Of a stretch of DNA of 64,000 nucleotides, positions 1 through 13,001 are shown piece by piece; within the stretch, counting starts at the first letter, position 1; each line of letters begins with the position of its first letter. Made by a program: the position numbers and the translations under genes. The stretch comes from Magicicada septendecula (taxonomy: Eukaryota > Arthropoda > Insecta > Hemiptera > Cicadidae), in the NCBI GenBank assembly GCA_034769895.1, contig CM068367.1, forward strand, positions 691,104,268 through 691,168,267, in the 5' to 3' direction. Under the pieces are notes generated by a model. The model was not told the DNA's origin, ran no database searches, and saw only the letters and a program-made list of their open reading frames with translations.

Positions 1-763
1 AGAATATGCGATGATTCGACAGAGAAATCATAGGGGAGAAAGACTCGTGCGACAGGGGGAGAAGTTGAATGACCGAGATACGAGAGGGGTGGCGCAGAAT
101 CAACACGCCGCTGTAAGCAAGGTCACAGAACCGAAGCCAACCCACTGGCAACACAGAAAGGGTGAGGGTGGTAATTATAGACAATTCCAAACATTCGGTG
201 AAAAGTCGACTGTAAATACTATAGAATTTGTTAACGCACGAGCCCACGTTACAATGTTACGAAACTGACATACTTTTACCTGACTTGCGACAAGAATTAA
301 TCCTTGACGAACAGACACAATTATAAAGACGCATTTTTAAATGCCCAGAAATAGTAATAAAATTCAATGATGAGGTTACGGTAAACGCCTTAATAGAGAT
401 AGACACAGGAAGTGCCATCAACGGTTTAGCCGAGGATTGGTTTGAGAGGAACAAACAACGCTTGCGCCCTTACGAGGAACTCCACATGAATAACACACTA
501 ATCGTAAGTGCAGTTGGCGGGAAGTCAAAATTAATCCGTAAGCAAATTATGTGCGAAATATTATTGATAATGTTAAGTTAGATTGTGTTTTCTTAGTAAT
601 ACCAAATTTAATTAGGGACTGCATACTAGGTATTAGTGCGAATGGCACCATAAACGTCCTCCCTTCCTCCAACGAAAGAAGTTACATACCATGTGAAACG
701 TATTTTGCTAATGCAATTATTGGAATAAAATTTGTTATCATTAAATATTTAATTGTGGAATAG
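1..763 (+). pseudogene. Ty3/gypsy-like retrotransposon relic: gag end and retropepsin
   Basis: The reading frame around 339-545 contains an aspartic protease motif (ALIEIDTGSAINGLA) followed by a region typical of the retropepsin flap. The homologous reading continues in another frame from about 548 (FLVIPNLIRDCILGI), so there is a one-base shift near 546-550. The first 268 bases form an open frame rich in basic and polar residues, as expected for the end of gag. The frame is also broken near 270-335. No reverse transcriptase follows and no LTR was recognised. The family assignment rests on the protease motif and the downstream hydrophobic strand, so the clade is uncertain. The element probably starts to the left of the window. 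Confidence 0.6.
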
Positions 764-3224
764 AGAGTTATAACCCACCCAGTGCCTTTTATCAATAATA
801 TATCTATAACATATAAATATGTTTCGTGTGAAATATCTCTTGGATTTAATAAAGCTTCCTGTCAACCAACAATGTTACAGCATACGTAATTATCAATCCT
901 ATTCTATTGCTTTCGTAAATATACGCTGACATGATTACCATTTCATCGATATACACAGATAAAAATTTATCTAAGTCATGAGTTAAGTAAAGAAATATGT
1001 TGACTACTTTTTCCTTAACTGTCTGCTACCTACAGTGTCTTTCAAACAGTTTCGTCAGTAACGCAGCTACGTCATTTGCTACAATTACTGTTATACGTCT
1101 TACAAGAGGAATGGGGAATGTGGGTTTTTCCATGTATAATAATATCTGTCCAGTTTTCCTTATTCCTGACTCTCTCTATTTAGAAACTCACAGACAGTAA
1201 TAAAGAAAATATAAAAACATATGATAAGAATGATCATGAATGTTGGATTATTTTTCAGGCCAATTTCTGAAAAGCCCTATGCTGTTATTTGTTTTGTGTT
1301 AAAATATCAAAATTCACAAACCAAGCTGCTAACAATGTGATGACGTTCACAACATACTGGGCGTCGAAAGTAGGCTATACCAGTTTGGTAACTGTCAGTC
1401 AGAGGATGGTCATTTAGATAATAACAGCCAACTACGTCCGATATGATATCGTCGTAAATGTTAACGGTATTAGCAGAGTGTGGTAGCCACAAACCAGTAA
1501 ACGATCAGCCATGGCCTCATTGTTAGTGTCTGTGTATGCAGTAACATAAATGTTAACAGTTATCATTACAAGTATGGACATTATGTTGACTGATCTGGCA
1601 CTTGTCTTTTACGTAGTTTGTCACAGTGTGTCAGTATGTGAAAACGACATAATATTCTCAATGCGCGTGCCCAAAATCGTTGTTTTCGGCTTAGGTGAGT
1701 ATTATGGAGAACGAGGATGAGTTTCAAATTATACTGTTAAACAACAGTTTATTACTCAAAGACCGAGGAATCCTTCTTCCCGCACATTCATCAGCTAAAC
1801 AGTATGGATTCTGCAACCCCCCCCCCCCGAAAGGTACCTCGCAACCCGTTAAGGCCATTCTATAAGTGCACCCCAAATAACGCGAGCACCTTCCTAATCA
1901 GGCATGACTTGTTGTCTCGCATACGTCAGACAATATCCGCCATAGCAGCGGCTTCCTCACTTTCATCTACCCCAACCTCTGCATCAAAATTCAGCAGCAG
2001 ACAGAACAGGAACAGCTCGAGCCGCCTCGGCTGCGCTGTCGTCCAGGCATGGGAAACCGCGAAGTGTGCAAGTGCATCCATTCAGGAGCCATCCACCTCA
2101 ACGTGTTAACGGATCGACTGAAGCTTTACGGCGGCCGGCTTAACGTTCCCGCCAATGTAGCCGTTAGCTCCTGCAAGAGCAGCGGAGCTAAAGCCACGCT
2201 TAACGCAGCATTAACGTCACCAAGTAGCCTATGAGTTCCACGAACAGAATCAACGATATTTTGATTTACATACAATGTTGGTCCAATTATGCTAGTCATA
2301 AATTACGTCTTCCCGAAACAAAACATCATCCGTTGTTTTCGTGCTGATTGGTAAAACTTATCTGGTATTTTGTTTCAGTGGAAAAATTACAAGAGTGCCC
2401 GTTTATATACAGTATTCTATTAAATGAAGAAATCATGGTTATCGAAAATTTTGTAAATAGTTTTGGAGACAAGCAAAAGGCAAAAGTTAGTGTGGTCTGT
2501 CCGAACAAGCGAGGTAGAGAATAAAATTAAATGGAAGAATAAAACCAACATTGAACTACTGAATTATTGGTAACTCTTTAAAGTTTGTTCAGTATATTAG
2601 GAACATAACGGAAATATTATTAATTTTGTCTGCAATTTGTTTGTAACCCTTGTTGTTATTTGTAATTCGTGCATATTTCTCAGATAAAAGCAGTGTCAGC
2701 AGAGATGAAAGGTTATTACAAATACTTAAGTAGAATAAAAAATATTAAAATATGTATATAAATTATATATTTATAGGGCTAAATATAAATAGTCGAATCG
2801 AAAACATATACACATACACCCCCTCTGGAAAATGTTTTGCCTGTCCTGGAAAATATTATGCCCCTCTTGACTACAGGCCTGCCGCACACGCCTATGCAGT
2901 TACAAACATGCGCAAGATCAGACACTTAAATACAAAAATTAATCGAAGTAAATCATGTATATATTATTTTCTTTCTAATTTTTAGACGGCTTTCCTATTG
3001 GAAAAAATAAATGTAATCAAATTACTATTATTCAAGGCTGTTTCAACTTTCGAGTACTTTGGGCTCAGGATACTTTAATAAGCCCAACGACAGGCCAACA
3101 CTTGAAAGTTACGTAAAAATCAAAGACAATACTCATCTACGACTGACGGAAGTAAGCTTGGGATGACAGTCAGTTGTAACTAAGGCTCCTCAATTGAAAT
3201 TGATTAGACCCCTACTTATTATTA
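764..3224. other. no recognisable gene; AT-rich DNA with a C12 tract
   Basis: Only short random open frames are present. A run of twelve C lies at 1817-1828 and a more GC-rich patch spans about 1800-2240, but its translations resemble nothing I know on either strand. The rest is AT-rich and unassigned. Confidence 0.5.
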
Positions 3225-3905
3225 AAATACTGTCTCGACGTAAGAAGAAATGAATTAGGAAATGGGTTTTCAGTTTGCTCTGAGAACATCCGTTTTCAGA
3301 CCAAAATATATGTACAGGAAAAAGTCTCTTAGAGGCTTTATAAAGCGCATCCCCAGCTTTCTTATAAAGAAGCCTTAAATCACATAATTCGCCAGATTAA
3401 ATAAACTTAATCCGGAAAACATAAACCGTGTTCTTGAGCTGTATGAACTTGAATTGTTAAGCATTAAAAGTCAGCCACACATATTATACAGCGTTGATGA
3501 AATTGAAATAACCAACGCAACGTGCAGCACAAGATTTCTAAAATAATTATGCCAAATTTAAAAGGGACAATGAGGTGCATAAATTATGGTCAGGATTCCG
3601 TGGTTTGTTTAGGAGACTAAATATCTACGCAAGTATCCTTGAAAGTCGGGGAGAGCAAGTAGTAAACATGACATATATGCTAGTCCATTTAAACACAAAT
3701 TAATTGATTGTCCTGAAAAAAGACTTTAGAAAACAGTTTTCTTTTATATCTGCTAAAATAAAGGAAAAGGAAAGGATTAAAAAACAGCGAGTAAACTGAA
3801 AGTCATGTGTTCCCCATCACGAAATGACGTTATTGATAATGAAGATGATACAGTTTCATTTCATGACAGCAGTGAAGATGACACCGAAGAGAGCAATCCT
3901 GTAGA
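3225..3905 (+). pseudogene. decayed pogo/Tigger-like (CENP-B/jerky type) transposase
   Basis: Broken + strand frames give a pattern typical of the pogo/Tigger group. A stretch like a Tc5-type HTH (SLRGFIKRIPSFLIKKP, about 3330-3380) is followed by NPENINRVLELYELELL and then YSVDEIEIT (about 3412-3520), which matches the place where these transposases carry the first catalytic Asp (VDE). An acidic Ser/Asp/Glu-rich tail (about 3830-3910) fits the usual C-terminus. Many stops and indels are present. No terminal inverted repeats were identified, so the element borders are unknown. Confidence 0.5.
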
Positions 3906-6039
3906 GTAGCATTTTTCTGGGTATATTCAGAAGATAAAGGTGTAAATAGAGGTGACAGCTTCTAAAAATGTTCAGGTAGGGTCGTTGGAGAATGTGGCGA
4001 AAATATTTGATTGTTTATTCACAATATAGTATATATAGCAGATGAACAAAAAAGCATAAATGATTTTATTACTATTTTATTCAAGTAAGTGATAATGTGT
4101 ATTTTCTACAGCCATTTACTTTATATAAGCTACTAATACAAACTTGTCTCTACTCACTGTAAAGAAATTTATTTCAGACAAACTCTGTCAGTTGTATAAC
4201 ATTATCTGATATCAAAAGCCTATCGATTCAAATCAACAAAAAGACTTTTATTTTCTTGTTTCTCAGATGTTTATCTTATTTTGATTTTCGTATATAGAAT
4301 GTTAGTATAATAAATAGCCTATTAACTTATCATGTAAAGTGAATCAATTTTAAGTATTTCCCAAGTTATATCGAAATTACAAATGTGATTCTATATTCGG
4401 GGCCCTTAATTTAGAATTAGTAGTAATAGTAGTAGTAGTAGTAGTAGTAGCAGCAGCAGCAGCATGGATTAAGGTAGTGTCTGTGTTAATGTCAATTTAG
4501 TTCTTACGCAGTACTTCTGTTTAGATTGGACTATATGGCAATTCAATATTGACGGCAAAATAACAAAGCCACTTTGCAAGAACACGTAAGTACATTTTTG
4601 ATTTTTAATATTATTAGTACTACTACGATAGTCATCCAACAGAATCCTATCCACTAACAACTTGATGAAACTAATTATTATTTCTACCTCCATAAGCGTA
4701 AGCGTTATTTTAAAATTACATAAACTACAGTAAGACACTTGACTAAAAAATATTAAGATCGTCTGTTCTAAAATTGGGGTTAAAAAACGTAAAATGTCGA
4801 TACTATAGAATCACAAGAGCCGAATACGAGCCGACACGAGCCAATTTTAATACCTCGACTATTTGTCGACAGTGTGTCGATACAACATGGTTTTTACAAA
4901 TAATAATAAGATACTATGAGTCATTGAGAATTTTTAGAGGCTTTGTTGTTACTGATAACATAGAAGTTGGAACTTCGGCACAGAGTTTTTGAGCAAAAAC
5001 GTTAACATTTGTCAGTTCTTCATAAAAACAGAAGTCAAATTCATGATTCCGTAAGTTAATAATGATGGATCACTGTTTGATTCAATGTCATACAGAGCCA
5101 CAAGTCGTGTCATATTTTCTGCTTAGTCTCATACAGACTGGACTGTAGTGATACCGTTTAGCGATAGTGCACGTGCAGGCGCAGAATTAGTAACTTGCAT
5201 TTTAATGGAAAAAAGATAACATACGAAATTGAAACTTGAACGCTCTTAATTGAAAACGGTACACATTATGTGCAGATTACACTGAACAATTCGAAAACCA
5301 ATCATTTGAAATTTATGACTTTTGTGAGTTGTCGTTGATGACAAGTAGAAGGAGTTTTAGAAAATTTAAATAAAATTCTCAATCGACGAAACTGCAATAC
5401 GTCGACAAGATGTAGTAATTGAAAAAGACATCATAAATCCAGCCAACCGTTCGGACAATCGGTTTTTTTTTACACACACGCGCCCGCGCGCAAGGACAAT
5501 TTAGAGCACTACTTTTTCATGGTTTTTAATTTTAAACCGTAGATATTGATTCCGTATTTATCTAAAAGACTGTGCTTTTTGACGATATTGCCATTCTGTC
5601 ATTTTCTACATAACGTAGTCGTAGACCTAATTAGTACACGTAGTACAAGAAAGATGGTATGTAGGCCTAATTGCAATGTTTTCTTACTTAAAATTATCGA
5701 CATTTCTGGGAATCAACTGAGTGTAAGCTATAAATGTTATACTTCCGATCTGATGATGAGCTGTGAAGCTTGAAAGCGCTAATCGGAACAAATTTTGTAT
5801 AGTGGTGTGCAACAGTGTTATTTCTGTTTTTTATTATATCCACTAACACAACTGTATTAATTAAATATTCTATAAATGTTGTCTCTTCTCTTCCTAACGA
5901 TACCAACATCTTTATAGATTAAGGAACTCGATCGCTATCGATGCCTCATATCGATCGTCCTCCTTCTGTCATCTTGTTTATTAATAACCTGTCTCCTGTT
6001 TTTAATTTTTAGAACAATTTCTGGGATTATGAGTGCAGT
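3906..6039. other. no recognisable gene; AT-rich with one trinucleotide repeat
   Basis: Nothing protein-like stands out. A GTA/GCA trinucleotide microsatellite lies at 4417-4463 and a T-rich/CA/CG low-complexity patch at 5463-5495. Open frames here are short and of random composition. Confidence 0.5.
4417..4463. repeat. (GTA)n then (GCA)n microsatellite
   Basis: Simple trinucleotide repeat of AGT/GTA units changing to AGC units at the 3' side. Confidence 0.9.
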
Positions 6040-6049
6040 ATTATAAATT

Positions 6050-6548
6050 TAATTGCACGGCAATCTCTCGGAAGCTGATTCTATAGCTAAAAATAAGAAA
6101 AAAGTTCATATAAACATAGGTCCTAAAACGGTTCGTTAGCGAGTTACGACTCGCGAACCAGTTCGCCCTGATTTCTGTTCCCACGGTAAAATGACGCCAT
6201 ACTGAAATTCTTGGAGTATAAAGTGAAGTGTAAATTTGGTGGTCCCTTATGCGTTTTGATCTGAGCAAGTGAATAAAAGAGGTCCCAGTGCTCTATCTCT
6301 TAATTTCTAAGAAAAACTGTAAAACCCAAAACATTGGAGTCGAAAAACACACATTTTTAGATTTGGGTTAGAATAACGTCGTTAATTTGCCAACAAACAA
6401 ATACAAATTTCTAACTAACCTTGTAGAGAATTTAATTATGAAGAAATTGATGTGTATAATGTTTATTAAATATAAGTACAAATTTGATAAATTTGACTTT
6501 AATTAAAAACAAAACAGTCTAAAATGCGCCAGAAAAATGTTACATTTT
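6050..6548. repeat. left arm of long inverted repeat
   Basis: Inverted copy of 7284-7782. Landmarks: the GCACGGCAATCTC block at 6055 pairs with GAGATTGCCGTGC at about 7765-7777, and AAAATGCGCC at 6521 pairs with GGCGCATTTT at 7299. Confidence 0.8.
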
Positions 6549-6674
6549 AAACAAAACAAAGATTTTCGTAAACGTGTTCACAACAAATGTAATTTGAAAC
6601 AAGTTAAAAACTTACTTTATTGATTTTTTCTTGACATAATTAGTAAATACCAATATTTTTGAATTGATAATAAA

Positions 6675-7250
6675 GCTGCAAACGTTCATTTGAACAGTTG
6701 TTCACTGTGGCCGCCATTTTGTTGAATGCAGAATTCAGCTCGACGAATCCAGGCAAACCGTGCATGTCTTATAGCATCAGAATTATTCTTAATAGTAGCT
6801 CCAGCTTCTATTATTCCAAGTCTCAATTCTTCTTGTGTACCAATACGAGCGTAATAAACTAACGACTTCATCCAACCCCAAAGGAAAAAGTCTGCTGGCA
6901 TGAGATCGGGAGATCGAGGTGGCCATTTTACTGGTCCATTTCGACCAACCTATCGCTTACCGAATGTATTATTTAAAGGGTTCATCACATCACGACAGTA
7001 GTGAGCAGATGCTCCGTTATTCAAAAAAACCATCTGCACTCTATCTGCAAGTGGAATATTTTCCAAGAGTTCCATCAGTTTCGTTTGCAAAAAATGTAAG
7101 TAGGCCTATTGACTTCCATTAAGCCTTGGTGGTAAGAAAAAAGGGCCTAAGAGATTATCACCAAGAAGACCGCACCACACATTAAATAAAAAGTATGTTG
7201 GTCATGTCTTGCAGCAGTCTCATGTGTGTTTTTTCTGCCCAAGTGTGGGT
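6675..7250 (-). pseudogene. mariner transposase, C-terminal catalytic fragment
   Basis: On the minus strand, a broken frame from about 7050 to 6690 reads through the second half of a mariner DDE domain. It includes WPPRSPDLMPADFFLWGW, the hallmark block containing the third catalytic Asp, followed by a C-terminal tail ending near GGHSEQLFK. The N-terminal HTH and first catalytic Asp were not found. The fragment lies entirely between the two long inverted arms, so the element was a deletion derivative. Confidence 0.75.
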
Positions 7251-7283
7251 GTTTCGAAAGTTTACACTGCCATTTCTTGTAAA

Positions 7284-7782
7284 TTGTAACACTTTTCTGG
7301 CGCATTTTGGACTGTTTTGTTTTTAATTATAGTTAAATTTATCAAATTTGTACTTATTTTTAATAAACGTTATACACATCAGTTTCTTCATAATCAAATT
7401 CTCTACAAGGTTAGTTAGAAATTTGTATTTGTTTATTGGCAAATTAACGAAGTTATTGTATCCCAAATCTAAAAATGTGTTTTTCGACTCCAATTTTTTG
7501 GGGTTTACACAGTTTTTCTTAGAAACTAATTGAGATAGAGCTCTTGGACGTCTTTTATTCAATTGTTCAGATAAAAAACCATAAGAAACCACCAAATTTA
7601 AACTTCACTTTATACCCCAACAATTTCAGTATGGTGTCATTTTACCGTGGGAGCAGAAATCAAGGCGAACTGGTTCACGAGCCGTAACTCGCTAACGAAC
7701 CGTTTTAGGACCTATGTTTATATGTACTTTATTTCTTATTTTTAGCTATAGAATCAGCTCCCGAGAGATTGCCGTGCAATTT
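7284..7782. repeat. right arm of long inverted repeat
   Basis: Inverted copy of 6050-6548; see the element entry. Short open frames on both strands here are by-products of the repeat. Confidence 0.8.
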
Positions 7783-7795
7783 TGAATCACCCTAT

Positions 7796-8640
7796 ATAAA
7801 TCCGTCCAGTACGTCACGTCAGAATCGTTACCACTAAACATTTTTTTCCAGTCAATAAAAATGTTCCAGCCGACCTTTTATTTTCTAGTTTTACTTATTA
7901 CTATAACTTGTTGAAAATGAAAACAAGTCTCTACGCATAGAACGTTTCGGTGCATTACATCGAGAGTACGCTTTATCACCTCTAGATGTGTACACTCATG
8001 GCACAGGAGCAGTATTCACGGTCTTATTAATTAGCTTACAAAGACCCGTTATGGGATTAAAATGGTTTTTATAGGCTCCTGTTAAAAGAAGATTTGAAAG
8101 TAAACCAGAGATCACACTATGACAGAGGAAAAGGGTTAAAAGAGTAAATCATTGTTTTAAACAAAGAAAAAGAGTGCTTGATATTAGAAATTATCAATTA
8201 ACATATTAATCTTCGAGTTACTGCTACAGTTCTAAAAGAAAACAATCATTTTGTATTCTTGCGTGACGACGCAAAATACGTTCATTAAGCATACCCATTT
8301 AATAAGCATATATGAAATACGAAGTTTAGTTGAATTGACATCTACGGCGATGCGCCCCGATGGCATGGGTTCGGACGCTGGGAACTGCGTACATCGAGTT
8401 TGGCTCCCGTCAGCGCAACACGCGGACTGCAGCGTCTGTTCGACGTTATGAACTCGAAACACGGAAAAGTTGTTTTTCTTCAACTAATTCAACCCACATC
8501 GTCGCGTGCTCAATTGATACGCCCTTGGCTTGCGCTCGGTCGTGTTAGTTGGTAGAAAACGGGTCTTTTAATAGAGCATTTCTTACGCATAAGAGACGCG
8601 TACAACTTATAGTCAATACTACTCATGAATTATTAAATTT
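7796..8640. other. no recognisable gene
   Basis: AT-rich spacer. Overlapping short frames around 8230-8550 on both strands resemble no known family. Confidence 0.5.
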
Positions 8641-9925
8641 AAATCTGCAGTACAACTAGTAGGTCTAGTAGTAGTAGTACAAGTTCACAGACTGTATGTC
8701 GTATTCCGAAACAGTGACGAGTGCGGGAGCAGCTCTGTAACTGTGGGAGCGCCCAGTATAGGAACACATCATAACCATAACCGTATTTAATCAGCAGTAC
8801 AACTAGTAGTACAAGTTCACAGACTGTATGTCGCATTCCGAAACAGTGACGAGTGCGGGAGCGGCTCTGTAACTGTGGGAGCGCCCAGTATAGGAACACA
8901 TCATAACCATAACCGTATTTAATCTGCAGTACAACTAGTAGTACAAGTCCACAGATTGTATGTCGCATTCCGAAACAGTGACGAGTGCGGGAGCGGCTCT
9001 GTAACTGTGGGAGCGCCCAGTATAGGAACACATCATAACCATAACCGTATTTAATCTGCAGTACAACTAGTAGTACAAGTTCACAGATTGTATGTCGCAT
9101 TCCGAAACAGTGACGAGTGCGGGAGCGGCTCTGTAACTGTGGGAGCACCCAGTATAGGTACACATCATACCCATAACCGTATTTAATTTGCATTTCAACT
9201 AGTAGGTCTAGTAGTAGTAGTACAAGTTCACAGATTGTATGTCGCATTCCGAAACAGTGACGAGTGCGGGAGCGGCTCTGTAACTGTGGGAGCACCCAGT
9301 ATAGGTACACATCATACCCATAACCGTATTTAATTTGCAGTACAACTAGTAGGTCTAGTAGTAGTAGTACAAGTTCACAGACTGTATGTCGCATTCCGAA
9401 ACAGTGACGAGTGCGGGAGCGGCTCTGTAACTGTGGGAGCACCCAGTATAGGTACACATCATACCCATAACCGTATTTAATTTGCAGTACAACTAGTAGG
9501 TCTAGTAGTAGTAGTACAAGTTCACAGATTGTATGTCGCATTCCGAAACAGTGACGAGTGCGGGAGCGGCTCTGTAACTGTGGGAGCACCCAGTATAGGT
9601 ACACATCATACCCATAACCGTATTTAATTTGCAGTACAGCTAGTAGGTCTAGTAGTAGTAGTACAAGTTCACAGACTGTATGTCGCATTCCGAAACAGTG
9701 ACGAGTGCGGGAGCGGCTCTGTAACTGTGGGAGCACCCAGTATAGGTACACATCATACCCATAACCGTATTTAATTTGCAGTACAACTAGTAGGTCTAGT
9801 AGTAGTAGTACAAGTTCACAGATTGTATGTCGCATTCCGAAACAGTGACGAGTGCGGGAGCGGCTCTGTAACTGTGGGAGCGCCCAGTATAGGAACACAT
9901 CATAACCGTATTTAATTTGACTAAA
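8641..9925. repeat. minisatellite of 132/147-bp units, about nine copies
   Basis: Nine near-identical tandem units. Long units (147 bp) contain an extra 15 bp around AGGTCTAGTAGTAGT; short units (132 bp) lack it. Short units sit at the low-coordinate side and long ones at the high side, apart from the edges. Both lengths are multiples of three, so one minus-strand frame stays open for 419 codons (8639-9898). I read this as a consequence of unit length and homogenisation, not as evidence of a protein. Differences between units are few, which suggests recent amplification. Confidence 0.9.
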
Positions 9926-9949
9926 TAAGTTAATACGTTATTTTACATA

Positions 9950-10620
9950 GTTTCCCTTATTACCGACAATTTTTTCCATCGTATAGATAGTTTTTGAAAT
10001 TTTTGAATACTTTCTTTGTAAAAAACGAATGCTGGACGTTTTCATAGCCTGCTGTGTATGAAGACTTGCACCTCTTTGTCACTGGACATTTTTTCCCGCG
10101 TAAGTCTTTTTTGAGGGGTCCAATCAAATGAAAATCGCATGGAGATAAATCTACATTACATGGGGGGATGACCAAGGCTGTCTATTGAAGTTCATATCAG
10201 CAGTAGTGTGGGCCTCGGCGTTATCGTGAAAAAGCAAGACGCTGAGGATCGGAATCTTGCGCCTTTTGGATCGATAGGCGTCTCTAACCTTGCCCAAGAG
10301 TTCAGCGTAATACGCAGTGTAAAGTAACCTTTTGCACGCCACTCCGTATTCGACCTCTTGCTTTCAGGAGTATTGCGATATACACACTATTCATCACATG
10401 TGAGAACACGCAACAGAAATGAATATTTTTCTGCTGCACAGCGATCCAAATGCCTTTGAGAAATTACAGCCTTGTGGGTTAAAAGTGATACGTTTGGGGC
10501 AGAAAGAATTTCTCGGGTGAGCAATTAGGGTGCAATAAAAGCAAACCCAAGAAGGATCTGTTACAACCATCTCTATACCTGAAGCATATGCTCTACATTG
10601 ATCGTTTTAAGATTGAACCG
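9950..10620 (-). pseudogene. mariner-like transposase relic (SETMAR-type)
   Basis: Minus-strand frames show the second half of a mariner transposase: LLFHDNAEAHTT (second catalytic Asp block, near 10230) and NVDLSPCDFHLIGPLKK (third Asp block, near 10100), followed by a degraded tail with YDGKNC. Upstream (10340-10580) there are traces of the preceding catalytic strand in other frames. Stops and shifts are scattered through it. This family differs from the mariner at 6675-7250. No TIRs were located. Confidence 0.75.
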
Positions 10621-10867
10621 TCACAGTTCACGCTCAATTCGCACGCGCGCTGTTAACAAACACACACAAACACAAAATATTAACCTCTTACTTTCGATAT
10701 GTTCTGCGACGTAATACTGCTTCTGAAACGACGTGTGTGAGGTTAGAAACTTGTTTCCGACATTCGCAGACAAACTTTTGCAACATTTGTACACCTGAGC
10801 CAGGGCCGCCGCTACCGTATATGTGCGATATGTGCACCAATTTCAGCTGTCCTTTGCACGTTTAATA

Positions 10868-11431
10868 ATTACACGCTACGTAGTGGACACATGACGCCTC
10901 CTGTTCACAATTAAACAGACGACTTCAGAAGTAACGCTGTGCACGTTTAGGCATATTACCTACTGCTCGCTGTTACCAACATTACCGAGCGTTAAGTATT
11001 TCCTGGCAATTACACGCTACGTAGTGGACACATGACGCCTCCTGTTCACAATTAAACAGACGACTTCAGAAGTAACGCTGTGCACGTTTAGGCATATTAC
11101 CTACTGCTCGCTGTTACCAACATTACCGAGCGTTAAGTATTTCCTGGCAATTACACGCTACGTAGTGGACACATGACGCCTCCTGTTCACAATTAAACAG
11201 ACGACTTCAGAAGTAACGCTGTGCACGTTTAGGCATATTACCTACTGCTCGCTGTTACCAACATTACCGAGCGTTAAGTATTTCCTGGCAATTACACGCT
11301 ACGTAGTGGACACATGACGCCTCTTATTCACAATTAAACAGACGACTTCAGAAGTAACGCTGTGCACGTTTAGGCATATAACCTACTGCTTGCTGTTACC
11401 AACATTACCAAGCGTTACGTATTTCCTGAAA
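10868..11431. repeat. 141-bp tandem repeat, four copies
   Basis: Units start at 10868, 11009, 11150 and 11291, exactly 141 bp apart. The first three are virtually identical and the fourth carries several substitutions. Each unit contains ACACGCTACGTAGTGGACAC and a poly-pyrimidine block. No coding potential is apparent. Confidence 0.95.
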
Positions 11432-12160
11432 ATTTCAAAAATCTCGGATCATATTTGATCGACCCTCGTATGTGTGTGTGTAAATATATTATCATGACAC
11501 CCAAACGTTTCTAGTAGTCGCCACGTGGCGAAGTCATTCCTCAGACGAAGTACTTAGTGTTGGCATGAGTTTGTCGGGCAAGTCGTCAGTAAAGAACAGT
11601 AGAACTCTTCGCTACCTTTGTTTAGCATATACATTTAAAATAAATATATGTGAATTCTGCTGAAGTGACAATGTGACAATGGCAGTTCTCTCCCACCTCT
11701 ACAGCAGACCAAAACAATTCGCACGACTACTAACATAATACATGAGAAGTACAAATACTTTTACGAACGACTGCATGTATGAATATACGAATTCATTTGG
11801 AGTACTGTTACTCCTACTCTACCTCTGTTTGGCAAAAGTGCCGAAATATCTTTTTTTATTTATTATCTAATAAAAAATATTTATTTGGAAGGATGAAAAT
11901 ACTGTTTACATGTGTTAATTTTTTTTTCTTTTGAAAGAAATACGTCATTGGTTCTGACAATACTACAGTGTTAGGTTCGACGCAGTGCACACAATTCATC
12001 CATTATTAGTCTTCTCTTCACGGTTTTAGATACACTTGAAAAAATATTTCGCTTGACAAGTTTTCTTTATATATATATTTAACACGTACTAGCACAGGCA
12101 TTATTACTCTCTTTCGTAGTAACGTAGTCTCCAGAAAAAAAATGATACGAATATAGTTAT
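11432..12160. other. no recognisable gene
   Basis: AT-rich DNA up to the BEL insertion. The final five bases (12156-12160, GTTAT) are the left target-site duplication of that element. Confidence 0.6.
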
Positions 12161-12587
12161 TGTTGCGTGCTTAACGGTCTCGAAATTATCTTGAGTTAGT
12201 TTTGCAAACTTAAGGAAGCTGGTAGGAAGTCAGAAAGTGTTTTGCATTAATTAGTGGACTGTAAATTATGATTAAGTAACGTTTATTGAAATCATTCAGA
12301 AGCGCAGGCCTACGCAATTACGTCTTAGTTCATAGCCAAAATATAAGATGTGGCGTAAGTTGTAAGGCTACGTAATGTGTAGCATTGAAACTAGATCAAA
12401 ATAAGAAGAACATAGAAAATTTAGGTCGCCGCGGCTTGGTGAGAAAGCAAGGGTGCAAACGCACTGTTCAAAGATTGAGTGATGCCTGATTAGTCGTAGC
12501 GGGGTGAACACGTGGAACACAGCTACGGTGACGTAAGTGCGCTAGGCAGATTGCGCGTGAGCAAGTACAATGTACAATGCATTAACA
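12161..12587 (-). repeat. BEL copy 1, 3' LTR
   Basis: On the coding strand the LTR starts TGTTAATGCATTG and ends CGCAACA. It is nearly identical to 16987-17413 and related to the LTRs of copy 2 (TGTTAAAACATTG...GCATCA). Confidence 0.95.
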
Positions 12588-13001
12588 TACTGCCCGCCTC
12601 AAAATCGGCGATTTTGACATAGTTTGCAGTAAGCAAAAAGAACAAGTTATTTAGCGCATACAAGTATACATGAATATTGGCAAAAATACAAATACAATAT
12701 AAACGAGTACATCATTAATATAATTAATACATCATTAATCAATGCTCCATAAGTAATATGTAACAATAATCCAAAGGCTTGAATATGCGATAAACCATAA
12801 ACAATAATAACAATAATGCATGGCAATAAGGACATCGTGGGTGGCCTTGAACAAACCTTAAAGAAATACAACCAATTTAAAAATAACAGCGTGACACTTA
12901 GCGTGTAATAAGCAGTATTGCGCAACAATACAAGGTAATATACCTGGAAAATTCACTATGACAATATACAGTAGAAGTATGCCACAAATATTGATAATAA
13001 T

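Larger units (their letters stand above)
6040..7795 (-). mobile_element. mariner-like element relic with about 500-bp terminal inverted repeats
   Basis: Two arms of about 500 bp (6050-6548 and 7284-7782) are inverted copies of each other with small indels; complementary positions sum to about 13830 along the whole arm. They flank a central piece of about 740 bp that encodes, on the minus strand, the C-terminal part of a mariner transposase. The element is internally deleted and non-autonomous. The outer end on the right reads into TTGAATCACCCTATATA, while the left outer end has diverged. Ordinary mariners have TIRs of roughly 30 bp, so arms this long are unusual. Confidence 0.7.

Noticed and set aside
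1804-2234. Ser/Pro-rich plus-strand ORFs near the C12 tract
   Set aside because: Low complexity, overlapping frames, no continuation and no family recognised.
8639-9898. 419-codon minus-strand frame as a repeat protein
   Set aside because: It is produced by tandem units whose lengths are multiples of three; peptide content is low complexity and no promoter or splice context is visible.
10868-11431. CRISPR-like array
   Set aside because: Units are contiguous 141-bp repeats with no short repeat/spacer pattern, in a eukaryotic genome.
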